Below are positions 47,763 through 55,437 of a stretch of DNA of 64,000 nt, one piece after another. Positions within the stretch are counted from its first letter, which is position 1. Each line of letters opens with the position of its first letter. The notes under the pieces are model-generated. The model was not told the origin of the DNA and did not search any database. It saw nothing but the letters and a program-made list of their open reading frames with translations. The DNA comes from Victivallis vadensis. GTDB taxonomy: Bacteria > Verrucomicrobiota > Lentisphaeria > Victivallales > Victivallaceae. The stretch covers positions 26,731 to 90,730 of the forward strand of contig NZ_QEKH01000022.1 in NCBI RefSeq assembly GCF_003096415.1. The letters are read 5' to 3'. The position numbers and the translations under genes were made by a program.

Positions 47763-47786
47763 TTTTTAAGTTAGGAACTATTCAAT

Positions 47787-48320
47787 ATGTCTCGTATAGG
47801 CAATAAACCGGTCGACATTCCTTCCGGCGTGAAGGTCGCAGTCGACAAGACCGGGATCACGGTCGAAGGCAAGAGCAAGCTGACGCTGCCGATGCCCCCG
47901 TTGGTCGCGGTTGAAGTCAAGGACAATCAGGTGCATGTGACCGAGGCTTCCGAGGATCGCAAGGCGAGCGCGATGCAGGGTCTGACCCGCAGTCTGATCC
48001 ACAACATGATCGTCGGCGTTTCGGAAGGCTTCAAGAAGGAACTCGCGATCGTCGGCGTAGGCTACAAGGCCACGCTGGCGGGCAGCAAGCTCAATCTTGC
48101 GCTCGGCTTCTCCCACCCGATCGTCTACGAAGTCCCGGCCGGCATCAAGTTGACGGTAACCCCGGATAACAAGATTGTGATCGAGGGCAGCGATAAGCAG
48201 CTGGTCGGCGAAACCGCCGCGCAGATCCGTCGTTTCCGTCCGCCGGAGCCGTATAAAGGCAAGGGCATCCGTTACGTCGATGAGCGCATCATCCTCAAAG
48301 AAGGCAAGTCCGTGGGTTAA
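47787..48320 (+). CDS. rplF: 50S ribosomal protein L6
   Basis: 177 residues, two related domains. MSRIGNKPVDIPSGVKV start; KKELAIVGVGYKATL between domains; C-terminal RPPEPYKGKGIRYVDERI is the family signature. Sits near the sarcin-ricin loop and factor-binding site. Confidence 0.97.
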   Translation: MSRIGNKPVDIPSGVKVAVDKTGITVEGKSKLTLPMPPLVAVEVKDNQVHVTEASEDRKASAMQGLTRSLIHNMIVGVSEGFKKELAIVGVGYKATLAGSKLNLALGFSHPIVYEVPAGIKLTVTPDNKIVIEGSDKQLVGETAAQIRRFRPPEPYKGKGIRYVDERIILKEGKSVG

Positions 48321-48344
48321 TCCCGGGCGTAAGGAGCTGATAAA

Positions 48345-48707
48345 ATGGCTGTTATCGATAAGAAAGTTCAACGTGCGCGTCGTCATGCGAGAATCCGTAA
48401 AAAGATTTCCGGCACGGCTGAGCGCCCGAGATTCTGTGTCAGCATTACGACCAATCACATCTATTGTCAGTTTATCGACGATGTGAACGGCCGTACTCTG
48501 GCGATGACCTCCAGCCTGGACCCGAAGTTCAAGGCGGAAAATGCTCGTCCGAATATGGCGGGCGCGGTGCTGCTGGGCAAACTGGCGGCGGAAGCGGCTA
48601 AAGCGGCCAATGTTACGGAAGTCGTCTTCGACCGTTGCGGTTACAAATACCACGGCCGGATGAAGGCGATCGCCGAAACGGCCCGCGAAAACGGACTTAA
48701 GTTCTAG
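48345..48707 (+). CDS. rplR: 50S ribosomal protein L18
   Basis: 120 residues; brings 5S rRNA into the large subunit. [20 protein letters not shown] at the N-terminus and [19 protein letters not shown] near the C-terminus are typical. It ends with TAG, one of several ordinary TAG stops in the window. Confidence 0.97.
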   Translation: MAVIDKKVQRARRHARIRKKISGTAERPRFCVSITTNHIYCQFIDDVNGRTLAMTSSLDPKFKAENARPNMAGAVLLGKLAAEAAKAANVTEVVFDRCGYKYHGRMKAIAETARENGLKF

Positions 48708-48718
48708 GGGAGCGTCTC

Positions 48719-49264
48719 ATGGCTAAACGTGATAATTTCAATGAACCGGTGCAGAGCGAATTCGACGAGAGCGTGATTTCGATCAACCGGAGTGCCAAGG
48801 TGGTCAAGGGCGGCAAAAACTTCAGTTTCGGCGCCCTGGTTGTGGTCGGTGACCGCAAGGGCCGGGTCGGTTACGGCTACGGCAAGGCCAACGAAGTGTC
48901 GGATGCGATCCGCAAGGGCGGCGAAGCTGCCCGTCGCAATCTGGTGACCGTGCCGATGCACGGCCAGACCCTGCCGCATGAAGTCGAAGTGAAGTTCGGC
49001 GGCGCCCGCGTGCTGCTGCGTCCGGCTTCCGCCGGTACCGGTCTGATCGCCGGCGGCGCGGTGCGCGCGATCCTCGAACTCGCCGGCGTCGAAGACGTGC
49101 TGGCGAAGTCGCTCGGCGCGTCAAATGCCGCGAACGTGGCCAAGGCCACCTTCAAGGCGATTTCGCAGCTGTCGACCCGTGACGAGGTGTTCGCCCGCCG
49201 CGGCATCGCGCTTCCCAAGACGGCGCAGGCCGCTCCGGAAGCTCCGGCGGTTGAAAACAACTAA
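48719..49264 (+). CDS. rpsE: 30S ribosomal protein S5
   Basis: 181 residues; decoding fidelity and mRNA helicase region. [20 protein letters not shown] and the N-terminal RNA-binding loop [17 protein letters not shown] are diagnostic; the C-terminus adds a short Ala/Pro tail. The rpmD (L30) gene that often follows is missing; rplO is next after 23 bp. Confidence 0.97.
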   Translation: MAKRDNFNEPVQSEFDESVISINRSAKVVKGGKNFSFGALVVVGDRKGRVGYGYGKANEVSDAIRKGGEAARRNLVTVPMHGQTLPHEVEVKFGGARVLLRPASAGTGLIAGGAVRAILELAGVEDVLAKSLGASNAANVAKATFKAISQLSTRDEVFARRGIALPKTAQAAPEAPAVENN

Positions 49265-49287
49265 TTCTTAATTGGGAATATTGGATT

Positions 49288-49734
49288 ATGAAACTGCATG
49301 AACTTAGTCCCAACGCCGGTTCCCGCAAGCGCCGCAAGCGCGTGGGCCGCGGCGACAGCTCCGGGCTCGGCAAGACCGCCGGGCGCGGCGAAAAGGGCCA
49401 GAAGTCCCGTACCGGTTCGTCGATCCGCCCCTTCTTCGAAGGCGGTCAGATTCCGCTGTTCCGCCGCCTGCCGAAGCGCGGCTTCAACAGCCCGGACCAT
49501 ATCGAGTACACTCTGGTCAACCTGAACATCCTGGAAGACAACTTCGCGGCGGGCGACGTGGTCGATGCGGAATCGCTTCGCGCCAAGAACCTGCTCGGCA
49601 AGACCGAACGGATGATCAAGATCCTGGCCAACGGCGAGATCACCAAGGCTCTGACCGTCAAGGCCGACAAGTTCTCGGCGGCGGCCAAGGCCAAGATCGA
49701 AGCTGTCGGCGGTAAAGTCGAAGTGACGGAATAA
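49288..49734 (+). CDS. rplO: 50S ribosomal protein L15
   Basis: 148 residues. [20 protein letters not shown] and the Gly/Arg-rich [19 protein letters not shown] extension are diagnostic, as is [17 protein letters not shown]. Late assembly protein of the 50S core. It lies 23 bp before secY, the standard order. Confidence 0.97.
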   Translation: MKLHELSPNAGSRKRRKRVGRGDSSGLGKTAGRGEKGQKSRTGSSIRPFFEGGQIPLFRRLPKRGFNSPDHIEYTLVNLNILEDNFAAGDVVDAESLRAKNLLGKTERMIKILANGEITKALTVKADKFSAAAKAKIEAVGGKVEVTE

Positions 49735-49757
49735 CCAAACCGGGAGTACGGGAATAA

Positions 49758-51143
49758 ATGTTGACGGCATTCTTGAATACATTGAAGGTTAAAGAGTTGC
49801 GTAATCGCCTGCTGTTCACGGCGCTGATTATCGTGCTGGTGCGGTTCGCGAGCAACATCCCGTGCCCCGGAGTGGATCCGGCGGCGCTGGAAAAATTCAT
49901 TTCCGAGGTCAGTGCCGGCAGCAGTTCCAGCGGTGGGTTTATGGCCCTGATCGACCTGTTTTCGGGCGGCGCCCTGGCGCACTTCGCCCTGGGAGCGCTG
50001 GGGATCATGCCGTACATCACCGCCTCGATTATCGTACAGCTTCTGGTGCCGGTGGTTCCCACGCTGGAGAAAATGCAGCGTGAGGGGGAAACCGGCCGCC
50101 AGAAGATCACCCAGTACACCCGTTATCTGACGATTCTGGTCTGCCTGATTCAGGGAACCATGGTCGCGATCGCGATGGTCAATCCGAGCAAACTCGGGTT
50201 GCCTGCGCCGTCGGAGCAGCTTTTCATCGGCAGCCGGTCGGTATTCATTCCGATCACGGTGCTGGTGATCACCTGCACGACGATGGTTTTCACCTGGCTC
50301 GGCGAGCAGATCACCGAGCGCGGCATCGGCAACGGCGTATCGCTGATCATCACGATCAACATCGTGTCGCGTCTGCCTCACTCCGTGATCGAACTGATCG
50401 ACATGGCCATGAAAGGGCAGACCCCGGACGGCACGACGTTCCGGCCGGTCCAGTTGCTGTTGCTGCTGGTGGTCTTCTGCGTGGTCACCGCGGCGACGAT
50501 CCTGCTTTCGCAGGGCTACCGCCGGGTGCCGATCCAGATGATCCGCAAGACGGTGGGCAAGCAGATGATGGGCGGTTCGACCTACATGCCGCTGAAGGTG
50601 AACTTCGCGAACGTGATGCCGATCATTTTCGCGGGTGCGATCCTGATGCTGCCGGAATATCTGTTCCAGTACATGGCGGCCAAACCGGATGCGAGTTCGA
50701 TCTGGATGACGCTGGCGATGACCTTCCGTCAGGACGGCGTGGGGTACATGGTCGTTTACGGCCTGCTGATTCTGGCGTTCAGCTTCTTCTGGGTCGCGAA
50801 TCAGTTCAACCCGATCCAGATTGCGGACAACCTGAAAAAGGAAGGCGCGTACATCCCGGGCATCAGCCCCGGACAGCCGACGGCGGACTTCCTCGACAGT
50901 GCGATGACGCGCGTGACCGCGGGCGGAGCCGTCTTCCTGATGGCGCTGGCGCTGTTCCCGATGTTTCTGTACAGCAACTTCAAGATTCCGTTTATGGTGG
51001 CCCAGTTCTTCGGCGGTACTTCGCTGCTGATTATGGTCGGCGTGGTGCTCGACACCATGAGCCAGCTGGAATCGCATCTGACGATGCGCCATTACGAGGG
51101 ATTCCTGAAGAGCGGACGGCTGCGCAGCCGCGGCGGCAACTGA
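49758..51143 (+). CDS. secY: Protein translocase subunit SecY
   Basis: 461 residues with ten membrane helices; central channel of the Sec translocon. Signatures: IMPYITASIIVQLL in helix 2, the plug region PCPGVDPAALEKFI, EQITERGIGNGVSLIITINI (helix 5 area), and the C-terminal loop QFNPIQIADNLKKEGAYIPG. It ends the ribosomal cluster: adk, map, infA, rpsM, rpsK, rpoA and rplQ are not here. A strong hairpin terminator follows at 51177-51217. Confidence 0.97.
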   Translation: MLTAFLNTLKVKELRNRLLFTALIIVLVRFASNIPCPGVDPAALEKFISEVSAGSSSSGGFMALIDLFSGGALAHFALGALGIMPYITASIIVQLLVPVVPTLEKMQREGETGRQKITQYTRYLTILVCLIQGTMVAIAMVNPSKLGLPAPSEQLFIGSRSVFIPITVLVITCTTMVFTWLGEQITERGIGNGVSLIITINIVSRLPHSVIELIDMAMKGQTPDGTTFRPVQLLLLLVVFCVVTAATILLSQGYRRVPIQMIRKTVGKQMMGGSTYMPLKVNFANVMPIIFAGAILMLPEYLFQYMAAKPDASSIWMTLAMTFRQDGVGYMVVYGLLILAFSFFWVANQFNPIQIADNLKKEGAYIPGISPGQPTADFLDSAMTRVTAGGAVFLMALALFPMFLYSNFKIPFMVAQFFGGTSLLIMVGVVLDTMSQLESHLTMRHYEGFLKSGRLRSRGGN

Positions 51144-51176
51144 GCTTCCGGAACGCGCAAATAGATTGTTTCTGTC

Positions 51177-51217
51177 GGACTGGTCCGACTAGTCAGGCTA
51201 GTCGAACCAGTCCTTTT
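51177..51217 (+). terminator. Rho-independent terminator after secY
   Basis: 16 bp stem (51177-51192 with 51198-51213, one mismatch), a 5 b loop, then TTTT. It is 33 bp after the secY stop and ends the ribosomal operon. Confidence 0.85.
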
Positions 51218-51332
51218 GATTTTGATGGAATCCGGCGGGTGGTTGATTGAAAAAACGACCCACCGGCCGATGTGGATAAACAAGGTGCGGCAGGCGCTTC
51301 ATTTTTGTCTGCTGAGATGTAAAAAAGATATC

Positions 51333-51437
51333 CGGTTTTGAATTTTTTGCGTTGCAAAGTATTCAAAACCGCACCCGGCGCCGGCATCTTGCCGGTCTGG
51401 GGTCCCGGGGGCGAAGCGCCCCGGGCCGCCGGAGGCA
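51333..51437. repeat. Modular intergenic hairpin, second copy of the 1.3 kb type
   Basis: An AT-rich imperfect hairpin (51333-51371, CGGTTTTGAATTTTTTGC...GCAAAG...CAAAACCG) is followed by CACCCGGCGCCGGCATCTTGCCGG, CCCGGGGGCGAAGCGCCCCGGG and CCGCCGGAGG modules in the same order as 1324-1431. It fills the 317 bp gap between the secY terminator and cmk; no gene is present. Confidence 0.75.
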
Positions 51438-51460
51438 AATCCCGGAAGGCGGAGTAGGTT

Positions 51461-52132
51461 ATGAGTAATGTGATAGCGATCGACGGCCCGGCGGCTTCCG
51501 GGAAGAGTACGGCGGCGCGGCTCCTGGCCGAGCGGCTGAATATTGCGTATGTGAATACCGGCAGTTTGTACCGGGCGGTCGCGCTGGCGGCGCGGCGGGC
51601 CGGGCAGGAGATGGGGGCGCTTTCGCCGGAGTTCCTGAACACTTTGAAGCTGGAATACGTGCCGGATCAGAACGGCAGGTATGAGCTGAAACTGGACGGT
51701 TCCCTTCCCGGCGCTGAACTGCGCAGCGCGGAGACCGCTTCGGGGGCGAGCTTGGTCGCGACACAGCTGGCGGTGCGCGATTACCTGCTCGGCGTGCAGC
51801 GTTCCTTTGCCGGGGAGAAGCTGATCGTGATGGAGGGACGGGATATTGGAACGGTGATCTTTCCGGACGCCCGTTACAAGTTTTTCATCACCGCGACGCC
51901 GGAGGAGCGGGCGCGGCGGCGTCTGGCGCAGTCCGGCGAGGTGACGGACGGGGCGACGCTGGCGGAGGTCGCGAAGGCGATCGCGGAGCGGGACAGGCAG
52001 GATTCGGAGCGCAGGATCGCGCCGCTGAAGCCCGCTCCCGATGCGGAATTGATCGATACCACCGGCTTCGCCGTCGGCGAGGTGGTGGATTACATAGTCA
52101 AGAAGGTTCAGGCCGGGACGGAGGAGAAGTGA
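51461..52132 (+). CDS. cmk: Cytidylate kinase
   Basis: 223 residues; phosphorylates CMP and dCMP with ATP. P-loop IDGPAASGKSTAARLLAERL at the N-terminus, NTGSLYRAVAL (CMP site), EGRDIGTVIFPDA and the lid with RARRRLAQSG are diagnostic. AAGGCGGAG precedes the ATG. It starts an operon cmk-ybgC-manA-argS; the next gene overlaps or abuts its stop. Confidence 0.95.
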   Translation: MSNVIAIDGPAASGKSTAARLLAERLNIAYVNTGSLYRAVALAARRAGQEMGALSPEFLNTLKLEYVPDQNGRYELKLDGSLPGAELRSAETASGASLVATQLAVRDYLLGVQRSFAGEKLIVMEGRDIGTVIFPDARYKFFITATPEERARRRLAQSGEVTDGATLAEVAKAIAERDRQDSERRIAPLKPAPDAELIDTTGFAVGEVVDYIVKKVQAGTEEK

Positions 52133-52134
52133 GC

Positions 52135-52551
52135 ATGTATCACGATATGGAGTACCGGGTGCCGTATGCCGACACCGATCAGATGGGCGTGGTCTACTAC
52201 GCGAATTATCTGGAATATTTCGAGCGCAGCCGGACCGAGATGCTGCGTGCGGCAGGGTTACCCTACAGCGAACTGGAGAAGAAGGGGATCATCCTGCCGG
52301 TTTCGGAGGCGTACTGCAAATATCTGGCTCCGGCCCGCTATGACGATCTGCTGACGTTCCGTTCGTGGGTGAAGGAGATCAAAGGCGTCCGGATGGTGAT
52401 CGCCTCCGAGGTGCGGCGCGGCGATGAACTGCTGGTTGCCGGCCATGTGGTGCTGGTCAGCGTGAACCCGGAGCGCAAGGTGGTGCGCATGAGCAAAGAG
52501 CTGGTGGAGAGCTGTGAACAATTTTTCTGGAGCCCGGAGGATGAAAAATGA
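52135..52551 (+). CDS. Acyl-CoA thioesterase, YbgC type (hot-dog fold)
   Basis: 138 residues. YADTDQMGVVYYANYLEYFE carries the conserved Asp of the 4-hydroxybenzoyl-CoA thioesterase/YbgC family. ATG at 52135 has GGAGGAG eight bases upstream; a GTG at 52129 overlapping the cmk stop is possible. YbgC in E. coli is linked to the Tol-Pal system, but no tol or pal genes are nearby here. The stop overlaps the manA start (ATGA). Confidence 0.88.
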   Translation: MYHDMEYRVPYADTDQMGVVYYANYLEYFERSRTEMLRAAGLPYSELEKKGIILPVSEAYCKYLAPARYDDLLTFRSWVKEIKGVRMVIASEVRRGDELLVAGHVVLVSVNPERKVVRMSKELVESCEQFFWSPEDEK

Positions 52552-53567
52552 GTGAATATGTCGATTTCAATGCGTTGTATCCGATGAAGTTCAAGCCGAT
52601 CTACCAGGCGCGCATCTGGGGTGGAACCCAGATGAGCGAGGTGTTGCGCCGCGAAGTGCCGGCCGCCGCCGATCCGATCGGCGAATCCTGGGAGCTGGTG
52701 GACCGCGAGGATGAGCAGAGCGTGCTGGTCAACGGCCCGATGGCCGGCAGGACCATGCACGAACTGCTGAAGCATTACGGGCGCGAGCTGGTCGGACGCA
52801 AGGCGAAATCCACCGACCGTTTCCCGCTGCTGGTCAAGCTGATCGACGCGGGCGACCGGCTGTCGCTGCAGGTTCACCCGGACGAGGCTGCCTGCCGCGA
52901 GATCGGCGGCACTGCCGAGCCGAAGACCGAAATGTGGTATATCATCGCGGCCCGCAAGGGGGCGCAGATTCTGGCCGGGCTTCAGGGGCGCGCCACCCGA
53001 CAGCAGCTGGTCAGCCAGCTCGGTTCGCCGGATGTGGAGAACCTGCTGCAGGTCTATCCGTCGCAGCCGGGGGACGCCTATTTCATCTCTTCCGGCACGC
53101 TGCACGCGATCGGCGGCGGCAACCTGATTCTGGAGATCCAGCAGAACAGCGACACCACCTACCGCGTCAGCGACTGGGGACGGGTCGACGCGAACGGCAA
53201 GTCGCGCCAGCTTCACGTCGAACTCGGGATGCGTTCGATCAACTTCATGAACCGGACCTCGCCGCGGATTGCGGGAGTGGCCGGAACCGCGCAGCATAAC
53301 CGCAAGTTCGATGTGGTCAACATGTGCCCGTTCTTCTCGGTCGCGGATCTGCGGCTGGTGTCGAAATGGAACGATGATACCACGCCTTCGGGCAGCTTCC
53401 ACCTGATCAGTGCGATCAACGCCCCGGTGCGGGTCGGCCGTGCCGAAGATGACCGGACGGTTGAATTGGCCGCCGGGGAAACCGCGCTGGTTCCGGCGGG
53501 CTTCGGCGCTTATGTGATCGAACCGCTGGCGGAAGGCGAGTGCGCGGTCGTGAAAACCACGCTTTAA
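52548..53567 (+). CDS. manA: Mannose-6-phosphate isomerase, type I
   Basis: 339 residues; interconverts mannose 6-phosphate and fructose 6-phosphate, a zinc enzyme. Cupin barrel with DRLSLQVHPDEAACREIGG (metal ligands), GKSRQLHVELGMRS and YFISSGTLHAIGGGNLILEIQQNSDTTYRV shown in short parts in the sequence. It is the short bacterial form without the helical insertion of the E. coli enzyme. It could feed mannose released by the GH130-type enzyme of cassette C into glycolysis. Translation is coupled to the YbgC-type gene. Confidence 0.93.
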   Translation: MSEYVDFNALYPMKFKPIYQARIWGGTQMSEVLRREVPAAADPIGESWELVDREDEQSVLVNGPMAGRTMHELLKHYGRELVGRKAKSTDRFPLLVKLIDAGDRLSLQVHPDEAACREIGGTAEPKTEMWYIIAARKGAQILAGLQGRATRQQLVSQLGSPDVENLLQVYPSQPGDAYFISSGTLHAIGGGNLILEIQQNSDTTYRVSDWGRVDANGKSRQLHVELGMRSINFMNRTSPRIAGVAGTAQHNRKFDVVNMCPFFSVADLRLVSKWNDDTTPSGSFHLISAINAPVRVGRAEDDRTVELAAGETALVPAGFGAYVIEPLAEGECAVVKTTL

Positions 53568-53581
53568 GATTGGAAAGAGTC

Positions 53582-55372
53582 ATGGAATATCAGTTTGTTG
53601 TCGACCTCGAAAATTTTCTGCGGGACAAGTTTGAAAAGTATCCGGCGGAACCGGCGCTGGCGGTGGAAGCCTGCCCGGCGGGAATGACCGGCGATTTCGC
53701 GTTGAACTGCTTCAGGATCGGCCGCTTCTGCGGCAACCCGATGCAGGCGGCGGCGGCCGTCGCGGAGTTTTTGAAAGGGCATCCGGACGTCGAAGGCGTC
53801 GAAGTGGTCAAGGCCTTTGTGAATGTGACGGTGAAGGCGGGTGCGCTGCATCGCGATTCGGTGGCGGCGGTGGAACGGCTGCTGGAAGCCGCAAAGCTGC
53901 CGGAGGCGCAGCGCAAACGCATCCTGATCGAGTTTTCCGCCCCGAACACCAACAAGCCGCAGCACCTCGGTCACGTGCGCAACAATACGCTCGGCATGTC
54001 GCTGGCTTCGCTGCTGAAGCGGGTCGGCCACGACGTGATCGAAATCAACCTGGTCAACGACCGGGGCATCCACATCTGCAAGTCGATGATCGCGTACCAG
54101 CGGTTCGGCAACGGCTGCACGCCGGAGTCGACCGGCATGAAGGGTGATCATCTGGTCGGAAAGTTCTACGTCGAATACAACAAGGCGCTTTCGGAGGAGA
54201 TCAAGGTATTGAAGGCCGCCCGGCCGGAACTGGCGGACAAGGACAGCGAGGAACTGTTCCTCGAAACCGAACTCGGCCGCGCCACCCAGAAGATGCTGCA
54301 GGATTGGGAGGCCGGCGATCCGGCGGTCCGCGAGCTCTGGAAGATGATGAACGGCTGGGTGTTCGCCGGATTCGCGCAGACCTACGAGCGCATGGGGATT
54401 CACTTCGACCACACCTACTTGGAGAGCGAAACCTATCTGCTCGGCAAGGATATCGTCGCCGCGGGGCTGGAAAAAGGCGTCTTTGCGAAGCGAGAGGATG
54501 GAGCGGTCTTCTGCGACCTCGGCAAGCTCGGCAAGAAGGTTGTGCTCCGCAGCGACGGCACCAGCGTCTACATCACACAGGATATCGGCACCACCTTGAA
54601 GAAGTTCGAGGATTATCACCCGGAGAGCATGGTCTGGGTGGTCGGGGACGAGCAGAACCTCCACTTCCAGATGCTCTTTGAAATCATGAAACGGCTCGGT
54701 TATCCGTGGGCCGATCAGCTCTATCACCTTTCCTACGGCATGGTCAATCTGCCCACCGGTAAAATGAAAAGCCGCGAGGGAACGGTGGTCGACGCCGACG
54801 ACCTCTTCGACGAAATGGCGAAGCTGGCCACCGACGCCTGCAAGGAGCGCGGCGGAGAGGAGCTTGATCCCGCCGAACTGGCGGAGCGCGGCGAAATCAT
54901 CGGTCTCGGCGCGTTGAAATTCATGCTGCTGAAGTTCAACCCGAAGACCACGATCATGTTCGATCCGGCGGCCTCTCTGAAGTTCGAGGGGGATACCGGC
55001 CCGTACATCCAGTACGCCGCCGCCCGGATCAACTCCATTGAGCGTAAGGCTGCCGAACGCGGCATCGATTTCTCGCCTGCCAAAGTGGATTGGGCGCTGC
55101 TGGCGCATCCGGCCGAAAAGGCTCTGGCGGTGACCGCCGGCTTTTACCCGGCGGTGTTGAAGCTGGCGGCGGAACGGCGCGACTGCTCCGGCCTTGCCGA
55201 ATATCTGCTGAATCTCGCCAAGGCGTTCAACCGCTTCTATCGCGAGTGCCCGGTGCTGGCGGCCGAAACCCCCGAACTGGTCGCGGGGCGTCTGGCGATG
55301 GCCGATGCGGTCCGTACCATCATCGTGGACGGCCTCGCCACGCTGACGATCAAAGTGCCGCAGGCGATGTAA
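53582..55372 (+). CDS. argS: Arginyl-tRNA synthetase
   Basis: 596 residues. Class I synthetase: N-terminal Add1 domain, HLGH form of HIGH (NTNKPQHLGHVRNNT), EINLVNDRGIHICKSM, GKMKSREG in place of KMSKS (usual for ArgRS), and the C-terminal anticodon domain (ITAGFYPAVLKLA-like, EYLLNLAKAFNRFYRECPVL). The ATG at 53582 has GGAAAG upstream; the longer open frame overlapping manA is ignored. It is followed by a shared terminator at 55395-55437. Confidence 0.96.
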   Translation: MEYQFVVDLENFLRDKFEKYPAEPALAVEACPAGMTGDFALNCFRIGRFCGNPMQAAAAVAEFLKGHPDVEGVEVVKAFVNVTVKAGALHRDSVAAVERLLEAAKLPEAQRKRILIEFSAPNTNKPQHLGHVRNNTLGMSLASLLKRVGHDVIEINLVNDRGIHICKSMIAYQRFGNGCTPESTGMKGDHLVGKFYVEYNKALSEEIKVLKAARPELADKDSEELFLETELGRATQKMLQDWEAGDPAVRELWKMMNGWVFAGFAQTYERMGIHFDHTYLESETYLLGKDIVAAGLEKGVFAKREDGAVFCDLGKLGKKVVLRSDGTSVYITQDIGTTLKKFEDYHPESMVWVVGDEQNLHFQMLFEIMKRLGYPWADQLYHLSYGMVNLPTGKMKSREGTVVDADDLFDEMAKLATDACKERGGEELDPAELAERGEIIGLGALKFMLLKFNPKTTIMFDPAASLKFEGDTGPYIQYAAARINSIERKAAERGIDFSPAKVDWALLAHPAEKALAVTAGFYPAVLKLAAERRDCSGLAEYLLNLAKAFNRFYRECPVLAAETPELVAGRLAMADAVRTIIVDGLATLTIKVPQAM

Positions 55373-55394
55373 TAAGGAACTGTATGAGACGGCT

Positions 55395-55437
55395 TCCGGG
55401 ATTCCGCTTCGATGGAGGCGGAATCCCGGATTTTTTT
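55395..55437 (+). terminator. Rho-independent terminator after argS
   Basis: Perfect 13 bp stem (TCCGGGATTCCGC at 55395-55407, partner 55418-55430) and seven T residues. It is 22 bp after argS; its T-run touches the stop codon of the convergent GH78-like gene. Confidence 0.92.
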
